Shown: positions 16,617-26,866, numbered from the stretch's first letter. The stretch: DNA of 64,000 nt from Arenibacter palladensis (GCF_900129275.1 NZ_FQUX01000003.1:310001-374000), one strand, 5' to 3'. The notes: generated from the letters alone by a model not told the origin. Numbers and translations: made by a program.

Positions 16617-16846
16617 AAATGGTCATCTATAAATCGTTTTGCTCCTCTTTTCTTTATACGTTGCTCCAAAATTAGAGCTTCCGAGCGAGATAATACTTCC
16701 AGTTGCAAAACTAATTTCCAAGGGGCCCCATTCTTGGTAGAAGGGACAATCCCAAGGTTATGTCTTTTCAATCTTTTTGTCATATCCGTAGTCTGACCTA
16801 CGTAATACCTTGAACGTTTCTCGCTATATAGAATATAAACGAACAT
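16607..16846 (-). CDS. Small GIY-YIG nuclease, reading into tRNA-Pro
   Basis: A 79-residue single-domain protein of the UPF0213/YhbQ-like GIY-YIG group. It shows the GIY-YIG signature in the form YILYSEKRSRYYVG, the conserved Arg in KRLKRHN, and the metal-binding Glu in ALILEQRIKKRGAKRF. Its final residues FGV and the TAG stop are encoded by the acceptor end of the intact tRNA-Pro (16607-16616). On its 5' side lies a remodelled tRNA-Pro copy. Catalytic residues look intact, so it may cut DNA, plausibly at tRNA genes. A cellular repair-type role is the alternative; homologues are common and mostly uncharacterised. Confidence 0.85.
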   Translation of the reverse strand: MFVYILYSEKRSRYYVGQTTDMTKRLKRHNLGIVPSTKNGAPWKLVLQLEVLSRSEALILEQRIKKRGAKRFIDDHFGV

Positions 16847-16859
16847 ATACTAACTTCTT

Positions 16860-16976
16860 TGGGGTGGTCACGCCCAAAGCGTGACGACCTCCGCGTCCCA
16901 AACGCGGCGCGATAACAATGCCTTTGGCTTTGCAAGCCGGGCTAGACCTGCCACGCCATCAGCGTGGTACACCCCG
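16860..16976 (-). pseudogene. Remodelled tRNA-Pro copy with inserted hairpins
   Basis: A 117-base relative of the nearby tRNA-Pro. The anticodon arm and its flanks are identical for 32 bases (16885-16916), and the acceptor is nearly kept, with its last pair lost. The T arm is replaced by the hairpin GTCACGC/GCGTGAC (16867-16885), which lacks TTCGA. The D-arm region has two insertions, one around 16916-16935 and one containing CCACGC/GCGTGG (16951-16967). The two GC hairpins share CACGCC...AGCGTG. It cannot fold as a normal tRNA and lacks CCA. It lies just upstream of the GIY-YIG gene on the same strand. Confidence 0.75.
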
Positions 16977-17075
16977 AATTTTAATAGAACTGAATATTTT
17001 AATTGGGAATTCAATCCTATTTTTTCGGACTGCAAATATAGTATAATCCTTCGAAATAAAAAGTTCTGGTACATA

Positions 17076-17108
17076 AAAAAGGACACTAATCTATTTAGTG
17101 CCCTTTTT
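17076..17108 (-). terminator. Terminator of the giant adhesin gene
   Basis: Stem AAAAAGGACACTAA (17076-17089) pairs with TTAGTGCCCTTTTT (17095-17108) with a single mismatch and a 5-base loop; T-runs lie on both strands. It lies 27 bp beyond the stop of the minus-strand gene. Confidence 0.8.
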
Positions 17109-17134
17109 ATGGAAAAATACAGGTAATAATTCTG

Positions 17135-20100
17135 TTATCTATATAAGGTAAAATGCCCCATAAACTGCTGTTTATCCTCGTCGTTGGCGTTAACTTCATA
17201 CCAATAATCCCCGGAAGGCACAGCCTTACCATCGTAATTACCGTCCCAGCCGGATACTTGGTCCAAAATTGCCACTACCCTACCATATCTATCATAGATC
17301 TTAACTTCTATATTGGGGAAATAATCCCTGTTTCCAGGGAACCATTCATCATTCATGTTATCCCCATTTGGAGTAAAGAAATTAGGTATTACCAACATAC
17401 CCGTAAATTTGAACGGAATGGTAATGGTGGCCTCGCAACCCATACGATCCACTACCCTAACCGTTACATTGGCATCCTGGTTGGATAAATACACATTCAC
17501 TGCGCCATAAGAATCCCCTTGGAAGAAATATTCATAATCCCCGAAGCCTCCCGTAGCCGTTGCCGTTACCTCATTGGGACCAGTTTTTATCGCAGTCAAA
17601 GTCAATGGTTCGTATGCATCCACTGTAAAGTCTACCGAAGTGGCACATCCATTTTCATGATAGATATAAACAGTATGATCACCTGCCGCCAAATCTCCAA
17701 AAACAGTCTGGGTATTGGCCAAAGTCATATCATCCACATCCAAGGAAAATAGTAGCCTTGACATTAGGCTTGTATCCGTCATGCGAATAGTAACGGTACT
17801 GTTCGGAAAAATTCCCTCACATCCATATTCAACAATTGGCTCGGCACTTAGATCAACTCCAATCATGATCGGGACAACTGCATTTGTCTCACAACCCATA
17901 GAATCGCGGATGAACACTACATAGGTTTCACCGCCCATTAGGTTATCGAAAAACAAGGCATCGTTTCTCACAAAAACTTCGTCACCCACTGAATTAGGTC
18001 CTATGATCTTGGTTTCATAATATTCCACACCACTTAATATATCCACAAATGGCGTTCCACCCATCATGGTCAGCTGTGCCGAACCGTCGGAAGCCATAAT
18101 ACAGGTTTCCGGGGTGGTATCCACGTTGGCCACTACCAATTCTTCGGGCTCCGTAATGGTCACTTCCTGCAAAATATTACAACCCAACTCGTCCTGAACT
18201 ATTATTTCATAGGTACCGGGTGGTAAATCCGTAAAAGTGAAAGAATTTGGATTTGAAGGATCTTCCCCTTCAAAGAATTCACTTAAGGTATCGGATATGG
18301 AGAAACGAATTTTTCCGGTTCCACCACTGGCTTCTATAATGACCTGACCGTCTACATCACCATAACAACTAACAGGTACCATTTCCAAACGATCCAATAT
18401 CAATGGATCCTTTGGGGTTATCAGAATTTCCCCGGAAATGGCAGTACATCCCAGACTAGTAGCATAAACATAATACGATCCCGGTGGCAAATCCCTAAAT
18501 ATACCAGAGCTTTGAGGTCCCCTCACTATATCAGTAGCAACAGGAAGCCTAGGAACACCAGGTGTTCCACTATCCAAAATATTGTTTACCAGGGTATAAA
18601 TATAATTTCCTACCCCACCGAAGGCTTCAGATCGCACTATACCTGTTGGTTGACCTGCACATTTAATATTGGCATCTACAAGATCCAGGGCTATCACCAA
18701 GGGTAAAGCTGGATCAAGATTAATTTCATTCGACTTCTGTTCCGGACAACCATTGCCATTTTGAACATCAAATTGATAGGGTCCTGGATTAAGGTTTACA
18801 TTGGGTATAATAATCTCGACCGTAATTACACCAATTCCACCAAATGAAACAAATGGATCCGTGGTACCAGATCTGCGATAGAAATACTCCATCCCAGGTA
18901 TAGGGTTAACAATAGTGAGTTCCATACGTCCTTCGTCCCCACAACCAGGTGCCAAGGTTTCCAACAAATCGGCATCGACAGGAAGTGGATCTTGTATGAA
19001 AATTGGCAATGTGGTAAAACTACATCCCCAACCATCATAGACCACTATGGTATAATTTCCGGTGGGCAGGTTAGGGAAGACAGGAGATTCCTGTAAACCA
19101 CTGGTATTTAAAATATTACCAGAGGTATCCAACCTATTCAACTGGAACAGATACTCTTCCCCATCCCCATTAATATCTTCTCCTCCACTTATGTTATAAG
19201 CTTCAATTATTCCATCATTTGATCCAGGACATAGCAAAGGCTGTACAATTCTAATATCGGCGGCAATCGGCACTGGCGGACTTATAATAAAATCCTCCAT
19301 CACCACACAACCTCCAGAGTCACGGATGCCTACACGATACGTACCGCTTGTTAAATCACTAAATACATTATTAGCAGAAAAGGAAGCAATCATAAGATAT
19401 AACCCTGGAGCAGTTTCCATTTCCAATTGATACTCGTAACCTCCCCAGCCACCATCACCTGAGACCGTTATTTCACCCCTACCTGGGATAAAACAGGTAA
19501 CATCCGCGGTTTGAGCCGGTGTAGGATCTAATGGTCTATCCGGTCCGTGTACCGTTGTTGTATTACTAACGGTATCACAAAATGGACTATCAACTGCCTC
19601 TACACGTACCAATAAGTTTCCTGCAGGCACCCCTGTAATTATTTCAGGGCTGTTAATCGGATTGGCCGTATCAAAACTTCCGGTAACTCCTGTGCTGGTC
19701 TCAACACCGGCGGCATCACGGGAAAATACTTCATAGTTATAAACACCTGTATAATTATTGAGTTGAATACTAATTTCCCCATCAGATCCGTTAAAACAAG
19801 TCACTGGTTTCACCTCATTAATAACAGCCTCTATTAGGTTGTAATCAGGTACATTATACGTAGGAGTAACAAACAAACAGCCACCATTGGCAATATCCCT
19901 TACAGCAAAAATATAGTCTCCTGGCGTATCCAAGTCCCAAATAAGCCTATCCGACCCACCGGTTAAACGTTCAGGCTGGGATCCTAAAGGCAATATTTCA
20001 ACACCATAGTCTCCAGGACCCTGATCTATAATAATCTCAACGGTACTGGCCATTACACCAGATCCCGAAGCATCGCAGGTAATAGGGGTAAGTTCGTTAA

Positions 20101-23100
20101 AACTAAAGGTTAGTCCGGAGGGAGGAGCCAAATTTACCGTATCGGTAATTTCGCAACCATTATTATCCCTTATGGTAACAATTATGGTTTGAGGTCCTCC
20201 ATTATCAATAATTTCAAAAGTATTGCTACTCTGAAAATTAGTTCCATCAAATACTGGGGTACCATCATTGATGCTATAAGTATATGGTCCTGTTCCCGTT
20301 AGGTTACCCGTACCATCTCCATTGTCATCCGCATAAGCCGTAATTATTGTGGTATTAAAGGTATTGCTGGAAGGATTACAGGTAAATGGAGGAGCTGAAG
20401 CCGCCCCCATTAAAGCCGTGGGCTCTAAAATATTTGCAGGTACACGTGGTGATGTACACCCTCTACTGGACACTACCTCAACCTCATAGTTGTCGGCGGT
20501 TAAATTATCGAAAATGGCATCGGCCTGGCTCGTTACCAAAACACCGCCACTATCATACAAATTATAAACAAAAGGTCCGTCCGTAGCGGATGCCGCTACC
20601 AAATCCACCGAAATACTACCATCAGCACTTCCGAAACACGAAATATCTTCGGTCAACACAGTATCTATAATTGGTTGATCTACCGTAATTATTTCCACAA
20701 CCGCAGTATCCTCACATAATGGAGAAGTATTGGAACTTCTATCCGTAACGGTTATAGTATAATTCCCAGGAGGTAAGGCGGTAAACACTGGATCGTCCGA
20801 TTGATTTACAACAAAACCTGCCCCATCGTCCAAAACATAATCAAAATCCCCGCTACCTCCTGAAGTCACAACGGTAATAGAACCATCTGCATTGTTACAG
20901 GAAGGCTCCGCCGTTGCACTGGCCGTTATGGAAAAGAAATCAAACACCTCAAAAGTATTGGTAGCAGTACATCCGTTACCATCCCTTACCGTCATAGTAT
21001 AAGTACCTGGATTGGGAACCGTAAAAAATGGACTATCCTGAAATCCACTACCCATATCGTATTGAAAAGTCGTCTCCGGCGCGGGTCCACTATTTACCGG
21101 GCTCGTAACCTCCACATTATAGGAGGCCACCACAAAACATTGATTGGTAACATCAATGGTTGGTGCTGCAACTCCCGGATCCTCCAAAATGGTCACCGTC
21201 GTGAAAGAACTACAACCACTGGCATCCTGAACATATACATCATAATCTCCAGGAGCCAAATCATAGTCAGTTGTACCCGAATATGCCCCTACTGCCGTTG
21301 TGGTGGGCACCACATCGTATTGGTATGGTCCCGTTCCTCCTACCCCACGTATCACCAAATGTCCAAAAGGATCATTACAATTGGCATTGGTATTACTATC
21401 AACGTTAATTGTGGGTATATCTTGGGCTATAATTGCCTGTGCGCTGGTAGTACAACCGGAAGACACATCCTCTACCAAAACACGGTAGTTGCCAGGAGGC
21501 AAGTTGGTTATTTGCCCTGCATAAGGAGTACCCGGAACGTAAGCTGGTACGGTAATAGTTGTTGCTGGTGCCACAATTGCGCCTGTAGTAACATTGATTA
21601 CTGTAATTTCCAACTGTGTGCCAGTATATTCCTCAACTTCATAATTGAATATACCGTTTCCTGAAACGTCACAGGAGGCCGAAGTCGCAGAAGCTGTTGC
21701 AACAAAACTAGGCATCGGACCACTTATAGGAGGAATTTCCTGCTGATAAATACAGCCGGTAATCAAATCTCTTACCTCAACCGTATAGGCCACTCCATAA
21801 ATAATACCGTTAGCTGCATAACTAAAAGTATGGGAATTGGGTCCTGGAACCAAGGCATAAAAACTGGCCTCACCAACTAATCTAATCTCATAAGATCCAG
21901 ATCCGCCTGCAACATTAACTGTATAAGTAAAGCCATCCCCAGCAGGATCACAAGTTGCTGGCAATGGTGGTGGCACTGGGGTTATGGTTACACCTGTGTG
22001 CCCCAAGGTGACTGCGTCCCTATCTTCACAACCAGATGCATCCCTTGTAATTACGGTATATTCCCCTTCTGGTAAATTGGTAAAACTATGAGTGTCACTT
22101 GCCGTATTTACAACTGAACCTACAACGTTTCCGTTTACATCCAATAAAGTATAGGTATAAGGAGCTACTCCATTGATATTACCAGTAACGTCGATGCTTC
22201 CCGTAACCACTCCCGCGGCGCAGGTAGCATCATTTGGCACTACTGTGGCATCAACTCCGGGATCTGGACCTCCTACCGTAAAATCGACATCTATAAAACA
22301 CCCCCTACTATCCCTAACATAATAGGTATAATTTCCAGGGGAAAGATTTCCGTATACGGCCTGACTTGTATAGGTAGAACCATCTGTACTATATTCATAT
22401 GGTGCCACCCCTACCGTGGTATCAGGTATCAAGCGGACTACCCCAGTATTGGGATCGTCACAACGGGGGTTCGTAACATCTGCCGATGCTGCTATTACAT
22501 CCGTAGGGCTTATGGTAACCACATTGGTTTCCACCACACATCCATTACCGTCAGTAATTTGGAACTGGTAGGTACCAGGACTTGGGGTTGTATATACAAA
22601 ACTACTTCCTGAAATTGGGGTTGTTAGACCATATCCCCCTCCGTTAATATTTACTGCATAATTGGCATAGGGTGGATTACCATTACCAATATTTACCCTA
22701 ATATCCGCATCACCTGCACCGGGTACAAGGCTACAGGTAAGTTCCTTTTGAATACTCACGGTAGAGGTAGTCTGTGGCCTAATATTCCTAACAACATCAT
22801 CCATACAGTTATTTCCATCCCTTACCTGAACGGTATGGTTGCCAGGGGTAAGACCACCAAAACTTGCACTGGCACCACCAGCTACCCAAGGTCCATTGTC
22901 TATGCGGTACTCGTAGTTTCCATCTCCACCACTGGCGTTGACCACCATGGTTGTGGCATTGGAACTATCGAAACAAAAATCTGAAGCGGCTGTATCCAAA
23001 ACCAAAGTAGGTGCCGTTAGAGAAGTAAAAGTATAACTTGCAGATGCCGTACAACCACCACCATCTTCCACGCTAATAGTGTAAGGTCCAGAGTCATCGG

Positions 23101-25573
23101 TTAAACCTGTAAAATTGGGATTGCTCCTTGGACCAACACTAGTACCGTTTGGTCTTGTTAGGGTATATTGAAATCCGCCCCATCCACCGGAAGCATTTCC
23201 ATTAACCGCACCCCTATTGTTGTTCTGGCAACTCATATCTGTCCATATTGGAGATATGGCCAAGGGAGCTGTTGGTTCTGCAATAGTAAGGGTCGCCGTA
23301 TCAACGCAATTGGTATCCTCATCTGTAACCGTTATGGTATAGGAACCGGCACTTAGTCCGCTTACAGAAACAATATTGGAGGTCTGCCCCGTTACTACAG
23401 GATTTGCATCTATTTGATACCTATAAGTACCATTAAATCCGTCCACTATAAATCGGCCTGCCCCATCACTATCCCCAAAACAGGTTACATTGGTCAGCAA
23501 TTGACTGGCAACCCCAATAGAACTAATATCGGTTATGGCAAAACTTTCTGTATAATTACAACCCGCAGAATCGGTCACTCTAAAGGTATAACTGCCTAAG
23601 CCCAATCCTGTGAAAGTATTGGACCCTCCATTATTTACACTGGTTGGGGCAATAATTTCATAAGTACTTATGGCCGCACCTCCTGTTACCGCTAAGGAAA
23701 CGGATGCCGTACCTGTAGCACAATCTATACTGGATACTGTAAAATCGATATCCGTAGGTTTATTCAACGGACTAAAAACTATGGCAGGCAAGGTAGAAAC
23801 ACAGCCATTGGCATCACGTATCTGTGGGGAATAGGTCCCTGCGGAAATACCATTAAAGACGGTGTTGTTCAAAATGAAGCCAGACCCAATACTATATTCA
23901 TATGGACCTACACCTCCACTGACCCCAGAAAAAGTAATCTGGCCACCACTTTCATTTAAACAAGTTGGGGTTTGGGTAGCATTGGCATTACCTAAAATCG
24001 TAGAAGGAGTTCCTATGGTTCTACTAACCGCTGGAGTAGTACATGAAAAAGTATCTTGTTGATACCTTATTACTACATTATAATTTCCTGGTGCCAGATT
24101 GGAGAAAACATTACTATTTTGGAAGGTTCCACCATTATTAATACTGTATTCTAGATTATACCCATTACTATTGGTAACATTTACGGTAATACTTCCGTTG
24201 TTGGAGCCTCCGCAATTGGCATCTACAGAACTGATATTGTAGACAGGGGGCGGAATGTTCTCAACATCTACCGCCGCATTTTTGGTACATCCATTGGCAT
24301 CCCTTACCACTATATTATAGGTACCTGGACTACTTACCGTATGTGTAGTGGAAGTTGCGAAACTTCCCCCGAAGGCTCCTCCATTTACGCTATACTGATA
24401 TGGCCCCGTACCACCGCTAGCATCTATGGTGATATCCACAGATGTGGCACCGCAGCCAAAACTGTCGGTCGCAAATGCAGTAGCATCAACAGGAACAAGT
24501 CCAGCACCTATTGTAATTGGATTTCCATTAATAGTACTAATTGTTTGAGTACAACTACTGCCCGCCTGAACTGATACGGAATAGGTACCGGCACCTAAAT
24601 TATTAAAGGTATGTGTATTGGACCCATTAGGTCCAAAGGTGTTCATGGTAACACCGTTTCTAATTAACCTATAGCTATAAAATCCCGGTACACCCGAAAT
24701 GTTGATGCTTATACTACCCTTATCACCACTACAGATAATGTCTACCTTAGAAACCGCCACCGTCATATCCACCTCGCTTATGGTTACGGTTTGCGAAGGA
24801 AAAACACATGCACTGGGCGAAGCGTTCTTTAAACGTGTATACACCTGATAATTCCCTGGTGTGAAGATATCGAAATACGGATTGTCCTGATAGGGACCTG
24901 CAGCAGAATTAAGACTGTATTCGTAGCCAGCAGGTACATTGGTTACCTCTACCCTTCCTGGATTACCACAAATAATGTTTTGGGTACTAAGTTGGGGATT
25001 CAAGGGGTTGGAGGAAACCCTGAAATAATAAAAAGCACCAGAGCCTACCCTAACGCGATATTCCCCTGCAACGGAGGGATCACTGGCATCAAGGAAATAA
25101 GTTGGACTTGTTACTGCTGGTCCATAACAACTATTATCCTTTACCGGACAGGTGTCTGTTCCCACAAAAACACAGCTTGATGAAAGCTTTTGCCAAGTTA
25201 TGGTGCCGGATCCGCTAACGGAAATAGTTCTATCATCGCCCGTACCACACAGGAAAAATTTTGCCAGGGTACTCCCGTCATTGGTACAGGTTACCTCTTC
25301 ATTGGCCCCGTTGATGATTGTTGCAAACATCATTGGACTGGAGGTAACATCTATTTGGACCTCTTCGTTGGGATTGGTGTATGAACTCTCCAGAGAACTA
25401 TTCTCTAAGGGTTGTTCAACAGCAATTCTCGTCGAATTAATATTTTCGACCGCGGAAGAAACATCCGCAATAAGCTCATAAACTATTGAGTTTGCCTTCG
25501 TTGCACTAAACACAACGCTCAGTGCTAGCAGAAGTAGGGCATAATAAATATGCCGTGGTTTTTTCGGGAGCAT
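17135..25573 (-). CDS. Giant SprB-repeat surface adhesin with type IX secretion (type B) C-terminal domain
   Basis: A 2812-residue secreted protein. A signal peptide (about 1-28) is followed by an N-terminal region and then roughly 25 SprB-type repeats of about 80-100 residues. Each has a Cys-containing opening such as VTCFGDSDG or ISCFGSADGSISV, a G-PY-Y strand, a LPPGNYT-like turn, and V-D-GC. Residues about 2727-2812 form a gliding-motility-associated C-terminal domain (IPNFFTPNGDNMNDEW ... IYDRYGRVV ... GYW-type end), the type B signal for export by the type IX system and surface attachment. Relatives are mobile gliding adhesins or sugar-binding surface proteins. Unlike many such genes it has no PorP/SprF-type partner next to it. 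Confidence 0.93.
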   Translation of the reverse strand: MLPKKPRHIYYALLLLALSVVFSATKANSIVYELIADVSSAVENINSTRIAVEQPLENSSLESSYTNPNEEVQIDVTSSPMMFATIINGANEEVTCTNDGSTLAKFFLCGTGDDRTISVSGSGTITWQKLSSSCVFVGTDTCPVKDNSCYGPAVTSPTYFLDASDPSVAGEYRVRVGSGAFYYFRVSSNPLNPQLSTQNIICGNPGRVEVTNVPAGYEYSLNSAAGPYQDNPYFDIFTPGNYQVYTRLKNASPSACVFPSQTVTISEVDMTVAVSKVDIICSGDKGSISINISGVPGFYSYRLIRNGVTMNTFGPNGSNTHTFNNLGAGTYSVSVQAGSSCTQTISTINGNPITIGAGLVPVDATAFATDSFGCGATSVDITIDASGGTGPYQYSVNGGAFGGSFATSTTHTVSSPGTYNIVVRDANGCTKNAAVDVENIPPPVYNISSVDANCGGSNNGSITVNVTNSNGYNLEYSINNGGTFQNSNVFSNLAPGNYNVVIRYQQDTFSCTTPAVSRTIGTPSTILGNANATQTPTCLNESGGQITFSGVSGGVGPYEYSIGSGFILNNTVFNGISAGTYSPQIRDANGCVSTLPAIVFSPLNKPTDIDFTVSSIDCATGTASVSLAVTGGAAISTYEIIAPTSVNNGGSNTFTGLGLGSYTFRVTDSAGCNYTESFAITDISSIGVASQLLTNVTCFGDSDGAGRFIVDGFNGTYRYQIDANPVVTGQTSNIVSVSGLSAGSYTITVTDEDTNCVDTATLTIAEPTAPLAISPIWTDMSCQNNNRGAVNGNASGGWGGFQYTLTRPNGTSVGPRSNPNFTGLTDDSGPYTISVEDGGGCTASASYTFTSLTAPTLVLDTAASDFCFDSSNATTMVVNASGGDGNYEYRIDNGPWVAGGASASFGGLTPGNHTVQVRDGNNCMDDVVRNIRPQTTSTVSIQKELTCSLVPGAGDADIRVNIGNGNPPYANYAVNINGGGYGLTTPISGSSFVYTTPSPGTYQFQITDGNGCVVETNVVTISPTDVIAASADVTNPRCDDPNTGVVRLIPDTTVGVAPYEYSTDGSTYTSQAVYGNLSPGNYTYYVRDSRGCFIDVDFTVGGPDPGVDATVVPNDATCAAGVVTGSIDVTGNINGVAPYTYTLLDVNGNVVGSVVNTASDTHSFTNLPEGEYTVITRDASGCEDRDAVTLGHTGVTITPVPPPLPATCDPAGDGFTYTVNVAGGSGSYEIRLVGEASFYALVPGPNSHTFSYAANGIIYGVAYTVEVRDLITGCIYQQEIPPISGPMPSFVATASATSASCDVSGNGIFNYEVEEYTGTQLEITVINVTTGAIVAPATTITVPAYVPGTPYAGQITNLPPGNYRVLVEDVSSGCTTSAQAIIAQDIPTINVDSNTNANCNDPFGHLVIRGVGGTGPYQYDVVPTTTAVGAYSGTTDYDLAPGDYDVYVQDASGCSSFTTVTILEDPGVAAPTIDVTNQCFVVASYNVEVTSPVNSGPAPETTFQYDMGSGFQDSPFFTVPNPGTYTMTVRDGNGCTATNTFEVFDFFSITASATAEPSCNNADGSITVVTSGGSGDFDYVLDDGAGFVVNQSDDPVFTALPPGNYTITVTDRSSNTSPLCEDTAVVEIITVDQPIIDTVLTEDISCFGSADGSISVDLVAASATDGPFVYNLYDSGGVLVTSQADAIFDNLTADNYEVEVVSSRGCTSPRVPANILEPTALMGAASAPPFTCNPSSNTFNTTIITAYADDNGDGTGNLTGTGPYTYSINDGTPVFDGTNFQSSNTFEIIDNGGPQTIIVTIRDNNGCEITDTVNLAPPSGLTFSFNELTPITCDASGSGVMASTVEIIIDQGPGDYGVEILPLGSQPERLTGGSDRLIWDLDTPGDYIFAVRDIANGGCLFVTPTYNVPDYNLIEAVINEVKPVTCFNGSDGEISIQLNNYTGVYNYEVFSRDAAGVETSTGVTGSFDTANPINSPEIITGVPAGNLLVRVEAVDSPFCDTVSNTTTVHGPDRPLDPTPAQTADVTCFIPGRGEITVSGDGGWGGYEYQLEMETAPGLYLMIASFSANNVFSDLTSGTYRVGIRDSGGCVVMEDFIISPPVPIAADIRIVQPLLCPGSNDGIIEAYNISGGEDINGDGEEYLFQLNRLDTSGNILNTSGLQESPVFPNLPTGNYTIVVYDGWGCSFTTLPIFIQDPLPVDADLLETLAPGCGDEGRMELTIVNPIPGMEYFYRRSGTTDPFVSFGGIGVITVEIIIPNVNLNPGPYQFDVQNGNGCPEQKSNEINLDPALPLVIALDLVDANIKCAGQPTGIVRSEAFGGVGNYIYTLVNNILDSGTPGVPRLPVATDIVRGPQSSGIFRDLPPGSYYVYATSLGCTAISGEILITPKDPLILDRLEMVPVSCYGDVDGQVIIEASGGTGKIRFSISDTLSEFFEGEDPSNPNSFTFTDLPPGTYEIIVQDELGCNILQEVTITEPEELVVANVDTTPETCIMASDGSAQLTMMGGTPFVDILSGVEYYETKIIGPNSVGDEVFVRNDALFFDNLMGGETYVVFIRDSMGCETNAVVPIMIGVDLSAEPIVEYGCEGIFPNSTVTIRMTDTSLMSRLLFSLDVDDMTLANTQTVFGDLAAGDHTVYIYHENGCATSVDFTVDAYEPLTLTAIKTGPNEVTATATGGFGDYEYFFQGDSYGAVNVYLSNQDANVTVRVVDRMGCEATITIPFKFTGMLVIPNFFTPNGDNMNDEWFPGNRDYFPNIEVKIYDRYGRVVAILDQVSGWDGNYDGKAVPSGDYWYEVNANDEDKQQFMGHFTLYR

Positions 25574-25707
25574 AGGTTAAGTAGGTTTTACAAAATATAA
25601 TCGGACTTGGGGAGGTCTAAGTATATTTTTAGTGTAATAGTTTTGCTTATATTTTATATTTATCTTTAGCGTTCTAAGCTACATTATTAATTATTTAACG
25701 TTGAATT

Positions 25708-26829
25708 ATGAAAAATAGTATCCTAATTATATTCATCGCCTTTGCTTCATTAAACATATCTTGCGCACAACAAACTGAAAATGAAGTAAATAACGTAGAA
25801 AACCCACCGTTCACTGCCGAGCTAATAATCGATGAACTACAAATACCATGGGGATTTACCTTTCTTCCAGATGGCAGTATGCTCATTACGGAAAAGACAG
25901 GTCAATTGATCCATTACAAGGATGGTAAAAAAAATATGGTGGATAATGTCCCTGCGGTATATGTTAGGGGCCAAGGAGGGCTTTTGGATGTTGTTCTACA
26001 TCCCGATTATGCCAATAACAGATGGATCTATATATCCTACGCCTCCGAAGAAGGTGATGATAAAGGTGGAAATACTGCCATTATCAGGGCAAAGTTGAAT
26101 AACAATAGCCTTACCGATATCCAATTATTATACAAGGGTACCCCCAACACCACCAAAGGTCAGCATTTTGGCTCTAGAATCGCCTTTGATGATAACGGTT
26201 ATCTTTTCTTTTCCATTGGAGATCGTGGAGACCGTGACGTTAATCCTCAGGATATTACCAAGGATGGCGGCAAAATATATCGTTTAAACGCGGATGGGAG
26301 TATCCCCTCAGACAATCCTTTTGTAAATACTGAAGGTGCTAAAACAGCTATATACAGTTATGGCCATAGAAATCCCCAAGGTCTGGTAAAAAACCCTATG
26401 ACAGGCGAAATCTGGGATAACGAACACGGCCCACAAGGTGGCGACGAAATCAATATTATTGAAAAAGGCAAAAATTATGGATGGCCGGTAATTACCTATG
26501 GTATCAACTATAGCGGCACCCCCATTACGGACAAAACCGAAATGGAAGGCATGGAACAACCAATACATTATTGGGTACCATCCATAGCTCCAAGTGGAAT
26601 GGCTTTTGTAACATCTGACAAATACCCGGAATGGAAGGGTAATTTATTAATAGGCTCCCTGAAATTTCAATATTTGGAAAGACTGGAATTAAAGGGCAAC
26701 AAGGTTGTTTACAGAGAAAAACTTATGCCCGACATGGGACGTGTTCGAGATGTAAGACAAGCACCGGACGGTTTTATATATGTGGCCGTGGAAGGCAAGG
26801 GAATTTATAAACTGGTACCCAAAAAATAA
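25708..26829 (+). CDS. PQQ-dependent sugar dehydrogenase lipoprotein (soluble aldose dehydrogenase family)
   Basis: A 373-residue six-bladed beta-propeller enzyme with a lipoprotein signal (FASLNISC, Cys19). Family motifs include LQIPWGFTFLPDGSMLITEK, the catalytic-type His153 in GQHFGSRIAFD, FFSIGDRGDRDVNPQD, HRNPQGLVKNP and EHGPQGGDEINII with KNYGWP. These enzymes oxidise aldoses in the periplasm using PQQ and Ca2+, passing electrons to a cytochrome or quinone. A c-type cytochrome gene follows after 37 bp, a natural electron acceptor. No PQQ biosynthesis genes lie in the window, so the cofactor must be made elsewhere in the genome or scavenged. Confidence 0.92.
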   Translation: MKNSILIIFIAFASLNISCAQQTENEVNNVENPPFTAELIIDELQIPWGFTFLPDGSMLITEKTGQLIHYKDGKKNMVDNVPAVYVRGQGGLLDVVLHPDYANNRWIYISYASEEGDDKGGNTAIIRAKLNNNSLTDIQLLYKGTPNTTKGQHFGSRIAFDDNGYLFFSIGDRGDRDVNPQDITKDGGKIYRLNADGSIPSDNPFVNTEGAKTAIYSYGHRNPQGLVKNPMTGEIWDNEHGPQGGDEINIIEKGKNYGWPVITYGINYSGTPITDKTEMEGMEQPIHYWVPSIAPSGMAFVTSDKYPEWKGNLLIGSLKFQYLERLELKGNKVVYREKLMPDMGRVRDVRQAPDGFIYVAVEGKGIYKLVPKK

Positions 26830-26866
26830 TACTACGTGCATTACGTATCATCTTAAAGAATAACAT

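Noticed and set aside
16476-17126. Plus- and minus-strand frames across the tRNA region
   Set aside because: They run through tRNA-Pro, its remodelled copy and the GIY-YIG gene in other frames.
17153-25481. Many plus-strand frames inside the giant adhesin gene
   Set aside because: They are byproducts of repeat-rich, low-stop antisense sequence and have no family features.
17135-25573. Repeat-rich stretch considered as a CRISPR or satellite array
   Set aside because: The repetition is at protein level with varied DNA and no regular spacer pattern; it is one open gene.
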